Notes under the pieces: model-generated
Seen by the model: only the letters and a program-made list of their open reading frames with translations
Database searches by the model: none
What the model was told of the DNA's origin: nothing
Part shown: piece by piece, positions 42,245-51,963 of the stretch
How the letters are laid out: every line of letters starts with the position of its first letter
How positions within the stretch are numbered: position 1 is the stretch's first letter
Program-made: the position numbers and the translations under genes
Assembly (NCBI RefSeq): GCF_039595395.1
Contig: NZ_JBCNLP010000005.1
Coordinates: 124,001-188,000 of the forward strand
DNA from: Novosphingobium sp.
Lineage (GTDB): Bacteria > Pseudomonadota > Alphaproteobacteria > Sphingomonadales > Sphingomonadaceae
Length of the DNA: 64,000 nucleotides
Direction of reading: 5' to 3'

Positions 42245-44225
42245 TGCTTGCGCCGCTAAAGCGGCTGATCACATCGCTGGCCAGCGCATCGAAGCGGCGC
42301 AATCCTTTGCGCATGACATTGCGCATATTGCCGCTGTTCATCGTCAGCGTGCCGGATTCGACGGTGAACTCATACACTCCCGCCCCCAACATGTCGGGCA
42401 TGCCGCTCAGGCTGACCTGCAGTCTTTTGCCGATAGAGGCATGAAAGGCCGTATCCAGTTCGGCCAAAGACATGACACGGTTCTTGAGTTCGAGTGCCAG
42501 CAGGATCTGGCCGCGCTTGACGACACGGGCACATTCAAACAGCAGCGAGGCGACCTGCGCCTCTTCGAGCTGGCCACCATCATCGCTCAGATTGCACACA
42601 ACCCAGTCGATGGCCTTGCTGTCGAGCGGAAGGCGCGTCCAGCTGGCGGGATAAAGTCGCACACCGGCCGAGGCATGGTGAAAGCCATCGCCAAGCGCGA
42701 AAAGGCGCGCTTCCTCTCGGCTCAGTCCCTGTTCGGACAACTGGGCAATGGTTTCAGCATCATTGCCCACAACCGCCCCTTGCCCATTGGAAGGGAGCAA
42801 GCGCCCCAGGTCGGCCACAATGTTGGGCCCGGGCAGCTGGCGCCTTGAAACAAAGTTCAGATGCGTGGTCGGCGCGCTCAGTTCGATCGCCGCTTCGGCC
42901 AGACTGTCGGCCGAATGGCTTTCCATACACGCCACGGTGGGCAACTCGCGAGGGCAGCGCACCGACCAGTCCCGACTGGTCCACCAGCAATCGCCGCAGG
43001 TTTGCGCGGCAAGATTGGTGTTTTCGGGATAGCCGAAAAATGGCAGGGAGGTGGGGCCAAAGGCAACGACAGAGGGCGTGCCCACCGCGCGTGCAAGATG
43101 GACCAGGCCGCCTTCTGTATCGATGTGGACCTGCGCATGGCGCAACACCATGGCAGACTGACTCATGGTGCACTTCCCGCGCAGATCGGCATCCACGCCG
43201 CCGATCAGCTGCTCATGCGCCTCGCCGAGCTGGACCGTGCGCAATCCCGCCGCCTTCACCCGCGCGACAATGTCCAGCCATTTGGCCAGCGGCAGATTCT
43301 TGGTCTGCAACCCGTCCGCGCCGGCCATGTTGCGGTCCGCGCCGTGGTGCACCGTGACATAGGGCCCGTCCAGCAGCGCCCGCACGTCTTCATCGGGTTC
43401 CTGCGCATGCAGGAAATCGCCGAAATTGCCCAGTTGGGGGGCAATGTTGGCGGTGTACATGCTGAAGCTGTATTTCGAGAAGCCCTGGCCTACCACTTCG
43501 CGGGCAAAGATGTTGTTGAGATAGGGCCAGTCGCGACGGATGTAGTTTTGCCAGATCCACGAGCGACTGTTGGCCTCGGCCAGGAAGTCGCCCTCCACGC
43601 GCGAACGCGGGGGTGGGGCGTAGGTGATCGCATAGCGCACGTCGGCAATCAGATCGAAAACATCGGTGGCCGCGGCCAGTTGCAGGAACCGGTGCCCCTG
43701 TTCTCCGGGCAAGTGGCAGGCTTCCACCACATAAGGGTTGTCTGAAAGGATGGAGCGCACGCCCGGATGTTCATGCACCACGAAAATGCGCGGCCTGTCG
43801 AAATGGTAATACAATCCGCGCACCACCGCGGAGAGATAGAGCATATCGCCATAGCCGCCCGACCCGCGCACCATGATGGTGATGGGATCGGCGTCATCAT
43901 CATGGGGCACCAGATTCCCCAGCATGCCCCGGATGCCCAGCGCCTCGCAGGTTCGCAGCCAGACCTGCTGGCGCTTGATGATGTTGGTGTTCTGCCAGAT
44001 CTGCGACATCGTGTAGGCCGGGAACATGTTCTGGCCGTCGTTGGCGCCCGTCAGCCCGCGCAGCAATTCGGCCAGCTTCTGGCCGGAGGCATCGTTGTCG
44101 CTGCGGATCAGCTGGGCTTCCTGTTCCAGCTGGGCAATGCGGCTGTTGGCCTCGCTCAGACGCAACAGGGCAGCTTGGAGTTGCACCTGCTCCAGCTCTG
44201 CGCGGCTTCCCTCGTCATGCATCAT
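42225..44225 (-). CDS. Multi-domain glycosyltransferase (GT9-like) with N-terminal coiled coil
   Basis: The 666-residue protein has three parts. An N-terminal coiled coil (about 5-55) reads EQVQLQAALLRLSEANSRIA. A central heptosyltransferase-type GT9 region (about 115-440) has VRGSGGYGDMLYLSAVVRGL, VTVHHGADRNMAGADGLQTK and HIDTEGGLVHLARAVGTPSV. A C-terminal methyltransferase-like region without an obvious SAM motif (about 480-640) includes SKAIDWVVCNLSDDG. The GT9 domain fits transfer of heptose from ADP-heptose, whose synthesis genes are in the same operon. GGGGAG precedes the ATG. It overlaps the AGE epimerase by 11 bp and the downstream unknown gene by 20 bp. Confidence 0.75.
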   Translation of the reverse strand: MMHDEGSRAELEQVQLQAALLRLSEANSRIAQLEQEAQLIRSDNDASGQKLAELLRGLTGANDGQNMFPAYTMSQIWQNTNIIKRQQVWLRTCEALGIRGMLGNLVPHDDDADPITIMVRGSGGYGDMLYLSAVVRGLYYHFDRPRIFVVHEHPGVRSILSDNPYVVEACHLPGEQGHRFLQLAAATDVFDLIADVRYAITYAPPPRSRVEGDFLAEANSRSWIWQNYIRRDWPYLNNIFAREVVGQGFSKYSFSMYTANIAPQLGNFGDFLHAQEPDEDVRALLDGPYVTVHHGADRNMAGADGLQTKNLPLAKWLDIVARVKAAGLRTVQLGEAHEQLIGGVDADLRGKCTMSQSAMVLRHAQVHIDTEGGLVHLARAVGTPSVVAFGPTSLPFFGYPENTNLAAQTCGDCWWTSRDWSVRCPRELPTVACMESHSADSLAEAAIELSAPTTHLNFVSRRQLPGPNIVADLGRLLPSNGQGAVVGNDAETIAQLSEQGLSREEARLFALGDGFHHASAGVRLYPASWTRLPLDSKAIDWVVCNLSDDGGQLEEAQVASLLFECARVVKRGQILLALELKNRVMSLAELDTAFHASIGKRLQVSLSGMPDMLGAGVYEFTVESGTLTMNSGNMRNVMRKGLRRFDALASDVISRFSGASNGGQRD

Positions 44226-45405
44226 TAAAAGAACTCCCCACGGCCGTATACTGGTTGGCAGATACCAGCTTGTCTTGCCCGGTCAGCAAGGGAAGCAGGC
44301 CCGTAACAATGTGATAGAGCGAGCTGGCCGGCACATGGCCACTGGCAAAAGCATAAGTGCGCGCGTCGCATGTCTCGTGCCAAAGCCCTTCGACCGGCAC
44401 ATTCAGGAAAGCCTTTAGATGCCCGAAAGCGTCCTGCCATGACCCTGCGGGAACATCGGGCCGTTCCAGCCCCACGCGGAGCCATTCCGTGATGGTCCAG
44501 ATGCGGCATTGCCTGTCGGCCACGGCCCCGTCCGCATGGACCTCGCCAAAAGGCAGGCCGGTTTCGGTGGCAAAGCCATGGCGGGCCCGGCGGGCCAGTG
44601 CGTGGTCCAGATCGGGCGCGTGCAGCCCGAGCTTGCGTGCCTCGCCCAGCAGCCACACCCATTCGAGATGGTGGCCCGGTTCAAAGATATGGCGAAGCGG
44701 ATCACTGGTCGGGCTCCAGTCCGCGTCGAAATACTCGAACAGGCATTGGCGCTGTTCGTGCCAGAAATGGCGGCCGAACATGGCGATCAATTCGTCGGCT
44801 TGTTCGCGGAAAGCGGGGCTCCGGCTCAGCGGCAGCCATGCCAGACATGCTTCCAGCAGATGCATGTGCGGATTTTGCCGATGCGGCAGCCGGTATGGGA
44901 TCGCCTCGATAAAACCGCCGGGCGCATGCACCATATGGGCGTGCAGAAAGGCCAGAACCTCCCTGGCGGTTTCTTCCAGTCGCGCATCGCCCAGGCGCTC
45001 GAAAGCAGAGGCCAGCGCGAAAAGCACAAAGGCCAGATCGTAGAGGTCGCGCGTGTCATCAAGCGGCGCCCCTTCCAGCGTCACGCTGCGGCGAAAGGCG
45101 CCATGGCCATGGCTGAGGGGGCCAAACAGGAAATCGAGCCCATGCCGCATGGCATCGCGCGCGCCTGGAACCGACATCCGGTCGAGCGTTGCAAAAACGA
45201 AGATGTGGCGGCAGGTGACCCGTAGCCGTTTGAAATCCACAGCATTGCGCGCATCGTGGAAAGACAGCTGGTCGAAATAGCCGCCATGCACCCGGTCAAC
45301 GCCCGCATCGAGCCAGAGAGCCGCGGCCGGCCCGGTCAGCCAGCGATGCGCGTCCAGGGTGGCGGCGCTGCGCTCCCCACCTAGAACAGCGTCACGGCCG
45401 ATCAT
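44215..45405 (-). CDS. AGE family epimerase/isomerase
   Basis: The 396-residue protein is an (alpha/alpha)6-barrel of the N-acylglucosamine 2-epimerase/mannose isomerase family: DRVHGGYFDQLSFHD, RVTCRHIFVFATLDR, DLYDLAFVLFALASAFERLG, HRQNPHMHLLEACLAWLPLS and PGHHLEWVWLLGEARKLGL. The histidines of HMHLLEA and GHHLEW are the expected active-site residues. It interconverts 2-epimeric or aldose/ketose sugars. No gmhA isomerase is present in the locus, so this enzyme might feed a sugar into heptose or backbone synthesis, but that is inference. It overlaps hldE by 14 bp. Confidence 0.8.
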   Translation of the reverse strand: MIGRDAVLGGERSAATLDAHRWLTGPAAALWLDAGVDRVHGGYFDQLSFHDARNAVDFKRLRVTCRHIFVFATLDRMSVPGARDAMRHGLDFLFGPLSHGHGAFRRSVTLEGAPLDDTRDLYDLAFVLFALASAFERLGDARLEETAREVLAFLHAHMVHAPGGFIEAIPYRLPHRQNPHMHLLEACLAWLPLSRSPAFREQADELIAMFGRHFWHEQRQCLFEYFDADWSPTSDPLRHIFEPGHHLEWVWLLGEARKLGLHAPDLDHALARRARHGFATETGLPFGEVHADGAVADRQCRIWTITEWLRVGLERPDVPAGSWQDAFGHLKAFLNVPVEGLWHETCDARTYAFASGHVPASSLYHIVTGLLPLLTGQDKLVSANQYTAVGSSFNDA

Positions 45406-46846
45406 GGGTCAACTCCGGCTGAAGCGAGCGCTTGACCAGATTGCTGGTTGACTGCCCTTCGACCAGACGGGCCAGCACCACCTTGCCGCCATAGGATTGC
45501 ACCAGAGGCGCACCCACCACCGTGTCGATGGTATAATCGGCGCCCTTGACCAGCACATCGGGCCGCAGGGCCTCGATCAGCTCTGCCGGCGTTTCCTCAC
45601 CGAACAGGGTGACGGCGCTGACACAGGACAAGGCGCTCAACACGCGAGCGCGGTTGTCCTGCGTCTGGATCGGCCTGCTCGGCCCCTTTAGGCGCGAGAC
45701 CGAGGCGTCGGTGTTGATGCCCACGATCAGATGATCGCAATGCGAGGCGGCCTCTTGCAGCAAGGAGATATGGCCGGGATGCAGAAGGTCAAAGCAACCG
45801 TTGGTAAAGCCCACGGTCTGGCCCTGCGTGGCCCATTGCCGGCGCAGCATGGCCGCATCGGCGCGGTCGAGCACCAGGCCCCGCGTGCCAAGCCCGTCTT
45901 CCTCGCCCAGCGCCCGGTGAAGCTCGTCTGCCGAAACGGTTGATGTGCCCAGCTTGCTGACCGCAATGCCCGCCGCCAGATTGGCCATGGCCATGGCCTC
46001 GATGATGCCGATGCCGCCGCCCAGCCCCGATGCCAGACAGGCCACAACCGTATCGCCCGCCCCGGACACATCGAACACTTCACGCGCCTTTGTCGGCAGC
46101 AGGACAGGGTTCTGCTCCCGGTCGTAGAAGGCCATGCCCTTTTCCGAGCGAGTGACCAGAATGCGCGCGCCTGTCACATCGATCAACCGCTCGGCGGCCT
46201 GCCTGCACGCTTGCTCATCCGGGCAAGGCATGCCCGAAGCTGCGGCCAGTTCGCTCAGATTGGGGGTGATGATGCTGGCGCCGCGATAGATCGACCAGTC
46301 GCTCCGCTTGGGGTCGACGATGGTGGGCACGCCTAGATCACGCGCCTTGTCGATGATGCGGGTGATGATCGCGTCGATCAGCAGCCCCTTGCGATAGTCG
46401 GACAACACGATCACGTCGTGATCGTGCGCCAGCTCTTCCAGACGGTGCAGCAGTGTGTCGCAGGCCGACTGGTCAATGGGGCCGGTATGTTCCTCATCCA
46501 AGCGCAGCACCTGATGGGAGCCGGCCATCAGGCGCGTTTTGCAGGTCGTGGGCCGCCCGGCAATGTCGAGCAACTGGGCGTTCACCCCCCGCTCTTCCAG
46601 CATGGTGCGCAAGGTGCGGCCTGCCTCATCCGATCCGATCCCGGCCAGCAAGGTAGCCTTGCCACCCAGTGCCGCGACATTGGCCGCGACATTGGCCGCG
46701 CCGCCAGGCGCCCAACGCCGGCTTTCGTACCGCAGCACAGGGACCGGCGCCTCAGGCGAAATGCGTTCGACTGAGCCCTGAACATAGGAATCGATCATGG
46801 CATCGCCAATGACCAGCACGCGGGCCTTGCTCAACAACTCTAGCAT
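45392..46846 (-). CDS. hldE: Bifunctional heptose 7-phosphate kinase/heptose 1-phosphate adenylyltransferase
   Basis: The 484-residue protein has a PfkB-type kinase domain (about 1-320): GDAMIDSYVQGSVERISPEA, WAPGGAANVAANVAALGGK, and FDVSGAGDTVVACLASGLGG with the catalytic Asp. A nucleotidyltransferase domain (about 345-484) has FTNGCFDLLHPGHISLLQ (HxGH) and RLKGPSRPIQTQDNRARVL. Together they make heptose 1,7-bisphosphate and then ADP-heptose. Length and domain order match HldE. It heads the heptose sub-block, 49 bp after kpsE. Confidence 0.92.
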   Translation of the reverse strand: MLELLSKARVLVIGDAMIDSYVQGSVERISPEAPVPVLRYESRRWAPGGAANVAANVAALGGKATLLAGIGSDEAGRTLRTMLEERGVNAQLLDIAGRPTTCKTRLMAGSHQVLRLDEEHTGPIDQSACDTLLHRLEELAHDHDVIVLSDYRKGLLIDAIITRIIDKARDLGVPTIVDPKRSDWSIYRGASIITPNLSELAAASGMPCPDEQACRQAAERLIDVTGARILVTRSEKGMAFYDREQNPVLLPTKAREVFDVSGAGDTVVACLASGLGGGIGIIEAMAMANLAAGIAVSKLGTSTVSADELHRALGEEDGLGTRGLVLDRADAAMLRRQWATQGQTVGFTNGCFDLLHPGHISLLQEAASHCDHLIVGINTDASVSRLKGPSRPIQTQDNRARVLSALSCVSAVTLFGEETPAELIEALRPDVLVKGADYTIDTVVGAPLVQSYGGKVVLARLVEGQSTSNLVKRSLQPELTHDRP

Positions 46847-46895
46847 CCGATTGCCCCAACAAAGGTGTAAGAATGAGAATATTGTCAGATTTCAA

Positions 46896-48065
46896 TCAAA
46901 TCTGATGTTCTTTGACACCCTGAACCAGCATCCAGCCAATCGCAAAGGAAAAGATCAGTGACAGGAATACCGTTCCTACGATTTTACCTCGCTCAGGATA
47001 AAGCGCCTTTACGGCGCGATTCGCATCGACCACGCGGATAAGATAGGTCTGTTTCCGTTCTGCTTCAGCGCGGGCGGTTTCATAGGCCGCTGTGGCGGTG
47101 GCAAAGCGCCGGACCGCGGTTTCGCGTTGCACCTGAAGGCTTTCATAACCGCCAAGGGACGCCGCGATGGAACTGCCGCCCCCTGCGATCCGCTGCGACT
47201 GGCCGGCCACCTGGGCCTCCAGCGCGCGCACCTGAGCCTGTGTGGCCCTGTATTGCGGGCTTTCGTGGCTGATGAGGCCCTCCATCGCCTTCAGCCTGGC
47301 GCGCGCTGTCGTCAGCCCCGCCGTCAGGTTGGTGACCATGGTAACCTGCGCCTTGCCGCTGCCTTCCGGGTCGATGTCATCGTGGTTGCGGCGATAGGAG
47401 GTGAGCGCCTGTTCGGCTTCCTGCAAGGACTTCGAGGCCAGATCGACTTCGTTGCGGGCGTGGGCGACCTGATCGCGATAGGTTCGGATGTTGAGCTGGT
47501 TGATCTGCTCTTCGCCCATGCGCAGCAGCTTGCCGCCCAGCTCATAGGCATCGTCCGGTGTGAAGGCGTGCACCGCCAGACGGGTAATCCCCGTTTCCGG
47601 GTCGAGGGTGACAGTGACATGGCGGTTATAATATTTCAGCAACCGCTCGGGCGAAGGATTGTCTTGCCACAGGCGGCTGACAGGATCGATAAAGGGGCGG
47701 CGGAACCGCTCAACCAGCCTGTCCTGTTGGCGCAACTGGGCCGCCGCATCGTTGGATTGCAGATAATCGTTGACCATATAGGCTTCGGTTGAAACCGTCG
47801 AAACGCCCAGGTTCATGCCCAGCAACTGGCCCATGCCGCTGGGAGCGCCAGAGGCATCGGCGCGGCGCACCACAAAATCGACGGTGGTTTCATACTGGTC
47901 GGATGCAATCAAGTAATAATAGGCCGCGACCAGCGCTGTGGGCAGGACAACCAGCAGCAGCAGATAACGATAGACATACACCAGTTGCCGCACACGAGCC
48001 CCCCAGCCCCGCGACGAACCGACGGACTGCGCGTCTTTGGGGCTGATAATTCCTAACATTGTCAT
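46896..48065 (-). CDS. kpsE: Capsule export inner-membrane protein, KpsE/PCP-3 family
   Basis: The 389-residue protein has an N-terminal membrane helix (YLLLLVVLPTALVAAYYYL, about 33-51). A long periplasmic part with coiled coils follows (ARNEVDLASKSLQEAEQAL, and a second near 255-290), then a C-terminal membrane helix (TVFLSLIFSFAIGWMLVQG). This is the KpsE/BexC/WcbD layout that links the ABC exporter to the outer membrane channel. It lies 31 bp downstream of kpsM. A start at 48059 is also possible. Confidence 0.88.
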   Translation of the reverse strand: MTMLGIISPKDAQSVGSSRGWGARVRQLVYVYRYLLLLVVLPTALVAAYYYLIASDQYETTVDFVVRRADASGAPSGMGQLLGMNLGVSTVSTEAYMVNDYLQSNDAAAQLRQQDRLVERFRRPFIDPVSRLWQDNPSPERLLKYYNRHVTVTLDPETGITRLAVHAFTPDDAYELGGKLLRMGEEQINQLNIRTYRDQVAHARNEVDLASKSLQEAEQALTSYRRNHDDIDPEGSGKAQVTMVTNLTAGLTTARARLKAMEGLISHESPQYRATQAQVRALEAQVAGQSQRIAGGGSSIAASLGGYESLQVQRETAVRRFATATAAYETARAEAERKQTYLIRVVDANRAVKALYPERGKIVGTVFLSLIFSFAIGWMLVQGVKEHQI

Positions 48066-48096
48066 TCAATCCTTGCGTCGATCCGCTTTGCGTTTG

Positions 48097-48903
48097 TCAA
48101 TTGACGTGCATGTGCTCGCGTACATTGCGAATGGCCACAAGGCCCCAGCAGAGCATCAGCATCGTGAAGCCCAGAACGTAGCGCGGGTAGATGTAATTGG
48201 GATTTGCATTGGCGAACAGGCCATAGCGGGCAGCCTCGAAAATCGTCACCATGGGGTTCCACGCCATGAGTTCGCGCGCCCATGGCGGCAGGATGCTCAT
48301 GGTGAAAAAGGCGCCGCTGAGCGGGAACATGAAATAGGAAAAGGGGTGCACAAACCGGCCGATCAGATGGTTCGTGTAGGTGATGGCCGCCACCACCATG
48401 CACATGGCATGCGTCATGACACCCATGCCGATGATGGCGCCGAACAGATACAGCGGCCGCACCGGCAGTTCCATCAACCCCAGCATCAGCCCGATGCTGC
48501 ACAGCACGGCATAGGCGAACAGGGCGCCGATCATTTCGACCAGCGACCGCGACAGCATGATGTCGAAAGGGGTGATCTGGGCATGATAGAGCAGCGTCGT
48601 GACGCCGTGCAAGGCGCCTTCCGAGCGGTTGAAGCTGTTGCGGAAGATGATAAAAACGCAATAACCTGTCAGCGTGAAGGGGTAGGGGCCCATCCCGCTG
48701 GCATGTTCACCCATTTTGCTCACCTGGTGGAGGGTGGTGATCACACTGGCCAGCATCATCGGTTCCGCCATCATCCACAGGAAGCCGATGTTGTCACGAC
48801 CATACCGCGCCTGCATCTCGCGCAGGATCAAAGCCTTGATGACCGCTTGCTGGGTCAGCCACGCATCGATGAACGAGCGCCGCATCTCTCCGGTTTTATT
48901 CAC
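48097..48903 (-). CDS. kpsM: Capsule ABC transporter permease KpsM
   Basis: The 268-residue ABC-2 type membrane protein has about six helices: GFLWMMAEPMMLASVITTL, GYCVFIIFRNSFNRSEGAL, SLVEMIGALFAYAVLCSIGL, LYLFGAIIGMGVMTHAMCMV, PFSYFMFPLSGAFFTMSILP and VLGFTMLMLCWGLVAIRNV. ILREMQARYGRDNIG near the N-terminus is the usual cytoplasmic coupling segment. It pairs with KpsT encoded divergently. Its ATG overlaps the preceding gene stop by 4 bp. Confidence 0.9.
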   Translation of the reverse strand: MNKTGEMRRSFIDAWLTQQAVIKALILREMQARYGRDNIGFLWMMAEPMMLASVITTLHQVSKMGEHASGMGPYPFTLTGYCVFIIFRNSFNRSEGALHGVTTLLYHAQITPFDIMLSRSLVEMIGALFAYAVLCSIGLMLGLMELPVRPLYLFGAIIGMGVMTHAMCMVVAAITYTNHLIGRFVHPFSYFMFPLSGAFFTMSILPPWARELMAWNPMVTIFEAARYGLFANANPNYIYPRYVLGFTMLMLCWGLVAIRNVREHMHVN

Positions 48904-50000
48904 TTTCGGGCAATCCAGATAAATCGACTGGTGGCACCTTCCGGGGGGTGCCAGCTGTCCCCTGCGGGAAACGCCAGTTGCATCACATCATGCCCCAGGC
49001 CGATGCAATACAAGGCCAGTTGCTGCATACGGTTGCGGAACGCAAGCGCCTCTCCATCCCCGGTCATGTTAATCATCATGATCAGAAAGCCGTCTTTTGC
49101 AAGGCATTGCATCATCCTCTCGCAAAAGGTTTCCAGTCGCCCGGCCCCTTGCCACTGGGCTGGCACCGCCGCGATTGCGAAATCGCAAAGCCCCTCTGCC
49201 CTGTCCAGCGCAAGCAGGTCCACATCCTCGCGATCAAGCGTGAGGAGATGAATCGCGCAACCGGCGGCTTCCAGCGTGCCGAGCAGCGCCGCCTCGGCAA
49301 GGTCGACGATCAGCCCCTTGTTGCCATCGGCGATCAGCCCGCCAAAATCGAGCATCTGGAGAGCGGTGCCGCTGCTCCAGCAGTCCAGCGCATTGCCCCC
49401 GCGTTTGTCGAGCAGCGGCCAGCGGCCGCGCAACATCCGTTCGGCCTCGGGGTCCCATTGCATGGGCTGGGAAAAGGGAAGGTCTAGCGAGGGCCCCTTG
49501 TCGGCGATCAGGCGCCGCGCTGTCGTGGTTGCTGCCGGGTCGCTGCGGGCGCGGTCTGCCGTGTTGCCCCCGGCATGCGGGGCGGGCCTGGCATGCGCAG
49601 TGGGCGTGACCAGCTCTTCCAGAGCGATGTCGAGCCCGTCGGCCTGCAAATCGGAGGCGCCGGTGGCAAAGGCATAGAGGGCATATCTGACCCCCTCGAC
49701 CGCCAGAAACCGCAGGCTTCTTGCCAGATCCTCTCCGCCAAGATTGTCCAGATCCACCCGAATGCTGGCCGCAACCGAGGCATCGCGCCCCGGCGGCAAG
49801 GCCATGACCCTGATGTTCAATTCGCCAAAGGTCGCGCGGGCACAACGAATGGTGGCATGAAAGACGGCGCGCCCGGGCGCTGCGTCCAGATAGTCCGTGT
49901 GAAAGCAATAGCGCAGATCCGATGCCGGATCTGGCCCCCCCAGTCCTGGAATCAGGCTGGAATGGCCCACAAAGAAAGAAAAAGGATCAACTACCCGCAT
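48900..50000 (-). CDS. Unknown capsule-locus protein with methyltransferase-like C-terminus
   Basis: The 366-residue protein has a beta-rich N-terminal 130 residues, a proline/alanine linker around 135-160, and a C-terminal Rossmann-like half: GTALQMLDFGGLIADGNKGL, FAIAAVPAQWQGAG and MMQCLAKDGFLIMMINMTGD. The latter resembles a class I methyltransferase, but the SAM-binding glycines are not canonical. It is translated ahead of kpsM with a 4-bp overlap. A role in modification of the glycan or its lipid end is suggested by position only. Confidence 0.55.
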   Translation of the reverse strand: MRVVDPFSFFVGHSSLIPGLGGPDPASDLRYCFHTDYLDAAPGRAVFHATIRCARATFGELNIRVMALPPGRDASVAASIRVDLDNLGGEDLARSLRFLAVEGVRYALYAFATGASDLQADGLDIALEELVTPTAHARPAPHAGGNTADRARSDPAATTTARRLIADKGPSLDLPFSQPMQWDPEAERMLRGRWPLLDKRGGNALDCWSSGTALQMLDFGGLIADGNKGLIVDLAEAALLGTLEAAGCAIHLLTLDREDVDLLALDRAEGLCDFAIAAVPAQWQGAGRLETFCERMMQCLAKDGFLIMMINMTGDGEALAFRNRMQQLALYCIGLGHDVMQLAFPAGDSWHPPEGATSRFIWIARK

Positions 50001-50043
50001 GGTCGCTCACATCGGGGCAAGGTTCCGCCTGTCGCAAACGTCA

Positions 50044-50949
50044 TCAGGCAGGCCTGCGGACGATCAGACCAAATGACGTGGTTACCCAGCGGTCGAGTTG
50101 CAGCTTGAGATGATTGTCCGCCGCATAGGGCGGCATGTCAATGTGCCGGTCCAGCGCCTCATCGCCCAGGTCCCAGTTGACCTCGACCTCAAAACCTTGC
50201 GCTTGCAAATCGGCGATCATGGCCTCGAAATCGCGCTTGCGAAACAGCACGGTCGAGCCGCTCTTCAACGTTTCGTCATTGGAGGAACAGTTGAATTCGG
50301 TGGTGTGCACGCCGATGCCGCCCGGCTTGAGCAGGCGAGCGGTGTTGAGGATGAACTCATGCCCGTGCCGGATGGACCCAAGATGTTCAAAAGCGCAGGC
50401 CGACCAGCAGAAATCGAAGGTTCCGATATCGCCGGGAATGGCGTTCATGTCCACAAAGCGGAAGCTGACGTTGCGCTCGAACTGTTCGGGCGGGCAGATG
50501 CCGCGATCGTTCATGGCGTCCTTGCCCGATGCATGCTGGTCGGTTTCCACCCACCCGCTGCGCTGGGCCTCTTCCGGCTCAAGGTCGGTGCCCACGACCT
50601 GAGCCCCGCGCCCGGCGAAGATGGCCGCCAGCGGTTCAGCGCCAACGCCAAAGCCCAACCCGTTGCGCCCCGGATTGAGAACCCCGGCCAGCGAGAGAAC
50701 CTGAAGGATGTAGCAGAATTCCCACTGTTTGCGGTGGGTTCGCGGCTGTTCGCGAATCTGCTCGCACCAGTAACGGTAGGCATCTTCGTCAAACTGGCTG
50801 GCGGTACAGGCTTGCGACACAGGGTGAGTCAATGTCGGCGCGGCCGGATGTGTTGTCGATGGGGTATTCGCCAGCGAAGCGGTCTTGGCAAAAATCGACT
50901 TCAACCTGGAAATCTGCATTATCACCTGCTTTGCCAATGCCCGGATCAT
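50044..50949 (-). CDS. SAM-dependent methyltransferase
   Basis: The 301-residue protein carries a class I methyltransferase core: NGLGFGVGAEPLAAIFAGRG (SAM-binding GxGxE region), VVGTDLEPEEAQRSGWVET, DFCWSACAFEHLGSIRHGHE and RLLKPGGIGVHTTEFN. About 70 N-terminal residues are low complexity. It is the first gene of the long minus-strand capsule operon, divergent from kpsT. ATG 50919 is an alternative start. It may methylate a capsule sugar or cap the chain, which in some ABC systems ends polymerisation; this is inference. Confidence 0.75.
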   Translation of the reverse strand: MIRALAKQVIMQISRLKSIFAKTASLANTPSTTHPAAPTLTHPVSQACTASQFDEDAYRYWCEQIREQPRTHRKQWEFCYILQVLSLAGVLNPGRNGLGFGVGAEPLAAIFAGRGAQVVGTDLEPEEAQRSGWVETDQHASGKDAMNDRGICPPEQFERNVSFRFVDMNAIPGDIGTFDFCWSACAFEHLGSIRHGHEFILNTARLLKPGGIGVHTTEFNCSSNDETLKSGSTVLFRKRDFEAMIADLQAQGFEVEVNWDLGDEALDRHIDMPPYAADNHLKLQLDRWVTTSFGLIVRRPA

Positions 50950-51148
50950 TCAAGTCCAGAGCGTCAATTTTCACAATCGCGTTTTCTTGCGGCGCGTCCG
51001 CCAGCTGGCGGTTCATGGCCTACTACGGCCGTTTGGTAAACAGGCAGATTATGGCGTGGACGAAATCACCAACATATTTTATCGGTAGCAACATCACAAC
51101 ATGACAACAATTTTATGCCATGTCCCGGCACCTCCAGCGGATCTTTGC

Positions 51149-51829
51149 ATGATCACCTTTAGCGACGTATCGAAGACCTATCGCACGCGAGGCCTGACCA
51201 ACCGGGTGTTCAGTCGTCTCGATTTCTCGATCCTGCCGCGCGAAAGCTTGGCGATTTGCGGCGCGAACGGGGCGGGTAAATCCACCTTGCTTCGCCTGAT
51301 CGCAGGGATCGAACACCCCACATCCGGCACCATTACCCGCACCATGCGCACCTCATGGCCTATCGGGCTGGCCAATTGTTTCCAGATGACGATGTCGGGC
51401 ACCGACAATGCGAGATTTATCGCGCGCATCTATGGGAAGGACGAAAAAGACGTTCTGGCTTATGTTGACGACTTTGCCCAGCTGGGCATCTTCATGAACC
51501 AGCCTGTGATGAATTACTCCTCGGGCATGGCCTCACGTCTGGCCTTTGGCGTGTCGCTGGCGGTCGATTTCGATTGCTACATTGTGGATGAGGTGACCGC
51601 TGTGGGTGACGCCCGGTTCCGGCGCCGCTGCGAGGAGGAGCTGCTGTCGCGGCGCGATCGCGCGGCCCTCATCATGACGTCGCACGACCCCGGTGTGCTG
51701 GAACGTTATTGCACCCGGGGCGCCGTGCTTTACGGTGGAGTGCTGACATTTTTCAATACTGCGGCCGAAGCGAATGAGGTGCACCACGCCTTGCAGATGC
51801 GGCACCCGGCCCTGGCCGCGGCAGGCTGA
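51149..51829 (+). CDS. kpsT: Capsule ABC transporter ATPase KpsT
   Basis: The 226-residue ATPase has CGANGAGKSTLLRLIAG (Walker A, about 41-57), MNYSSGMASRLAFGVSLAVD (signature) and CYIVDEVTAVGDARFRRRC (Walker B), then MTSHDPG (H-loop). This matches KpsT/Wzt-type exporters without the C-terminal carbohydrate-binding domain. I chose ATG 51149 (MITFSDVSKTYRTRG); the frame is open from 51101. It energises KpsM, encoded on the other strand. Confidence 0.9.
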   Translation: MITFSDVSKTYRTRGLTNRVFSRLDFSILPRESLAICGANGAGKSTLLRLIAGIEHPTSGTITRTMRTSWPIGLANCFQMTMSGTDNARFIARIYGKDEKDVLAYVDDFAQLGIFMNQPVMNYSSGMASRLAFGVSLAVDFDCYIVDEVTAVGDARFRRRCEEELLSRRDRAALIMTSHDPGVLERYCTRGAVLYGGVLTFFNTAAEANEVHHALQMRHPALAAAG

Positions 51830-51963
51830 AACCGCCTGGCCCGCCATGCGGCACGGCCGCAGCAGGCGGAAAAATCTTGCTCTTGAATGGCTAAGTTGGC
51901 ATCAGCTTGTGCATGCTCTTACGTGACCCGAGATTGGCCCGTTTTTCAAATGAACACCATAAA

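Noticed and set aside
42440..44228. Plus-strand open frames opposite the GT9-like gene
   Set aside because: They are antisense shadows with no motif; the minus-strand frame has clear GT9 segments and gene overlaps.
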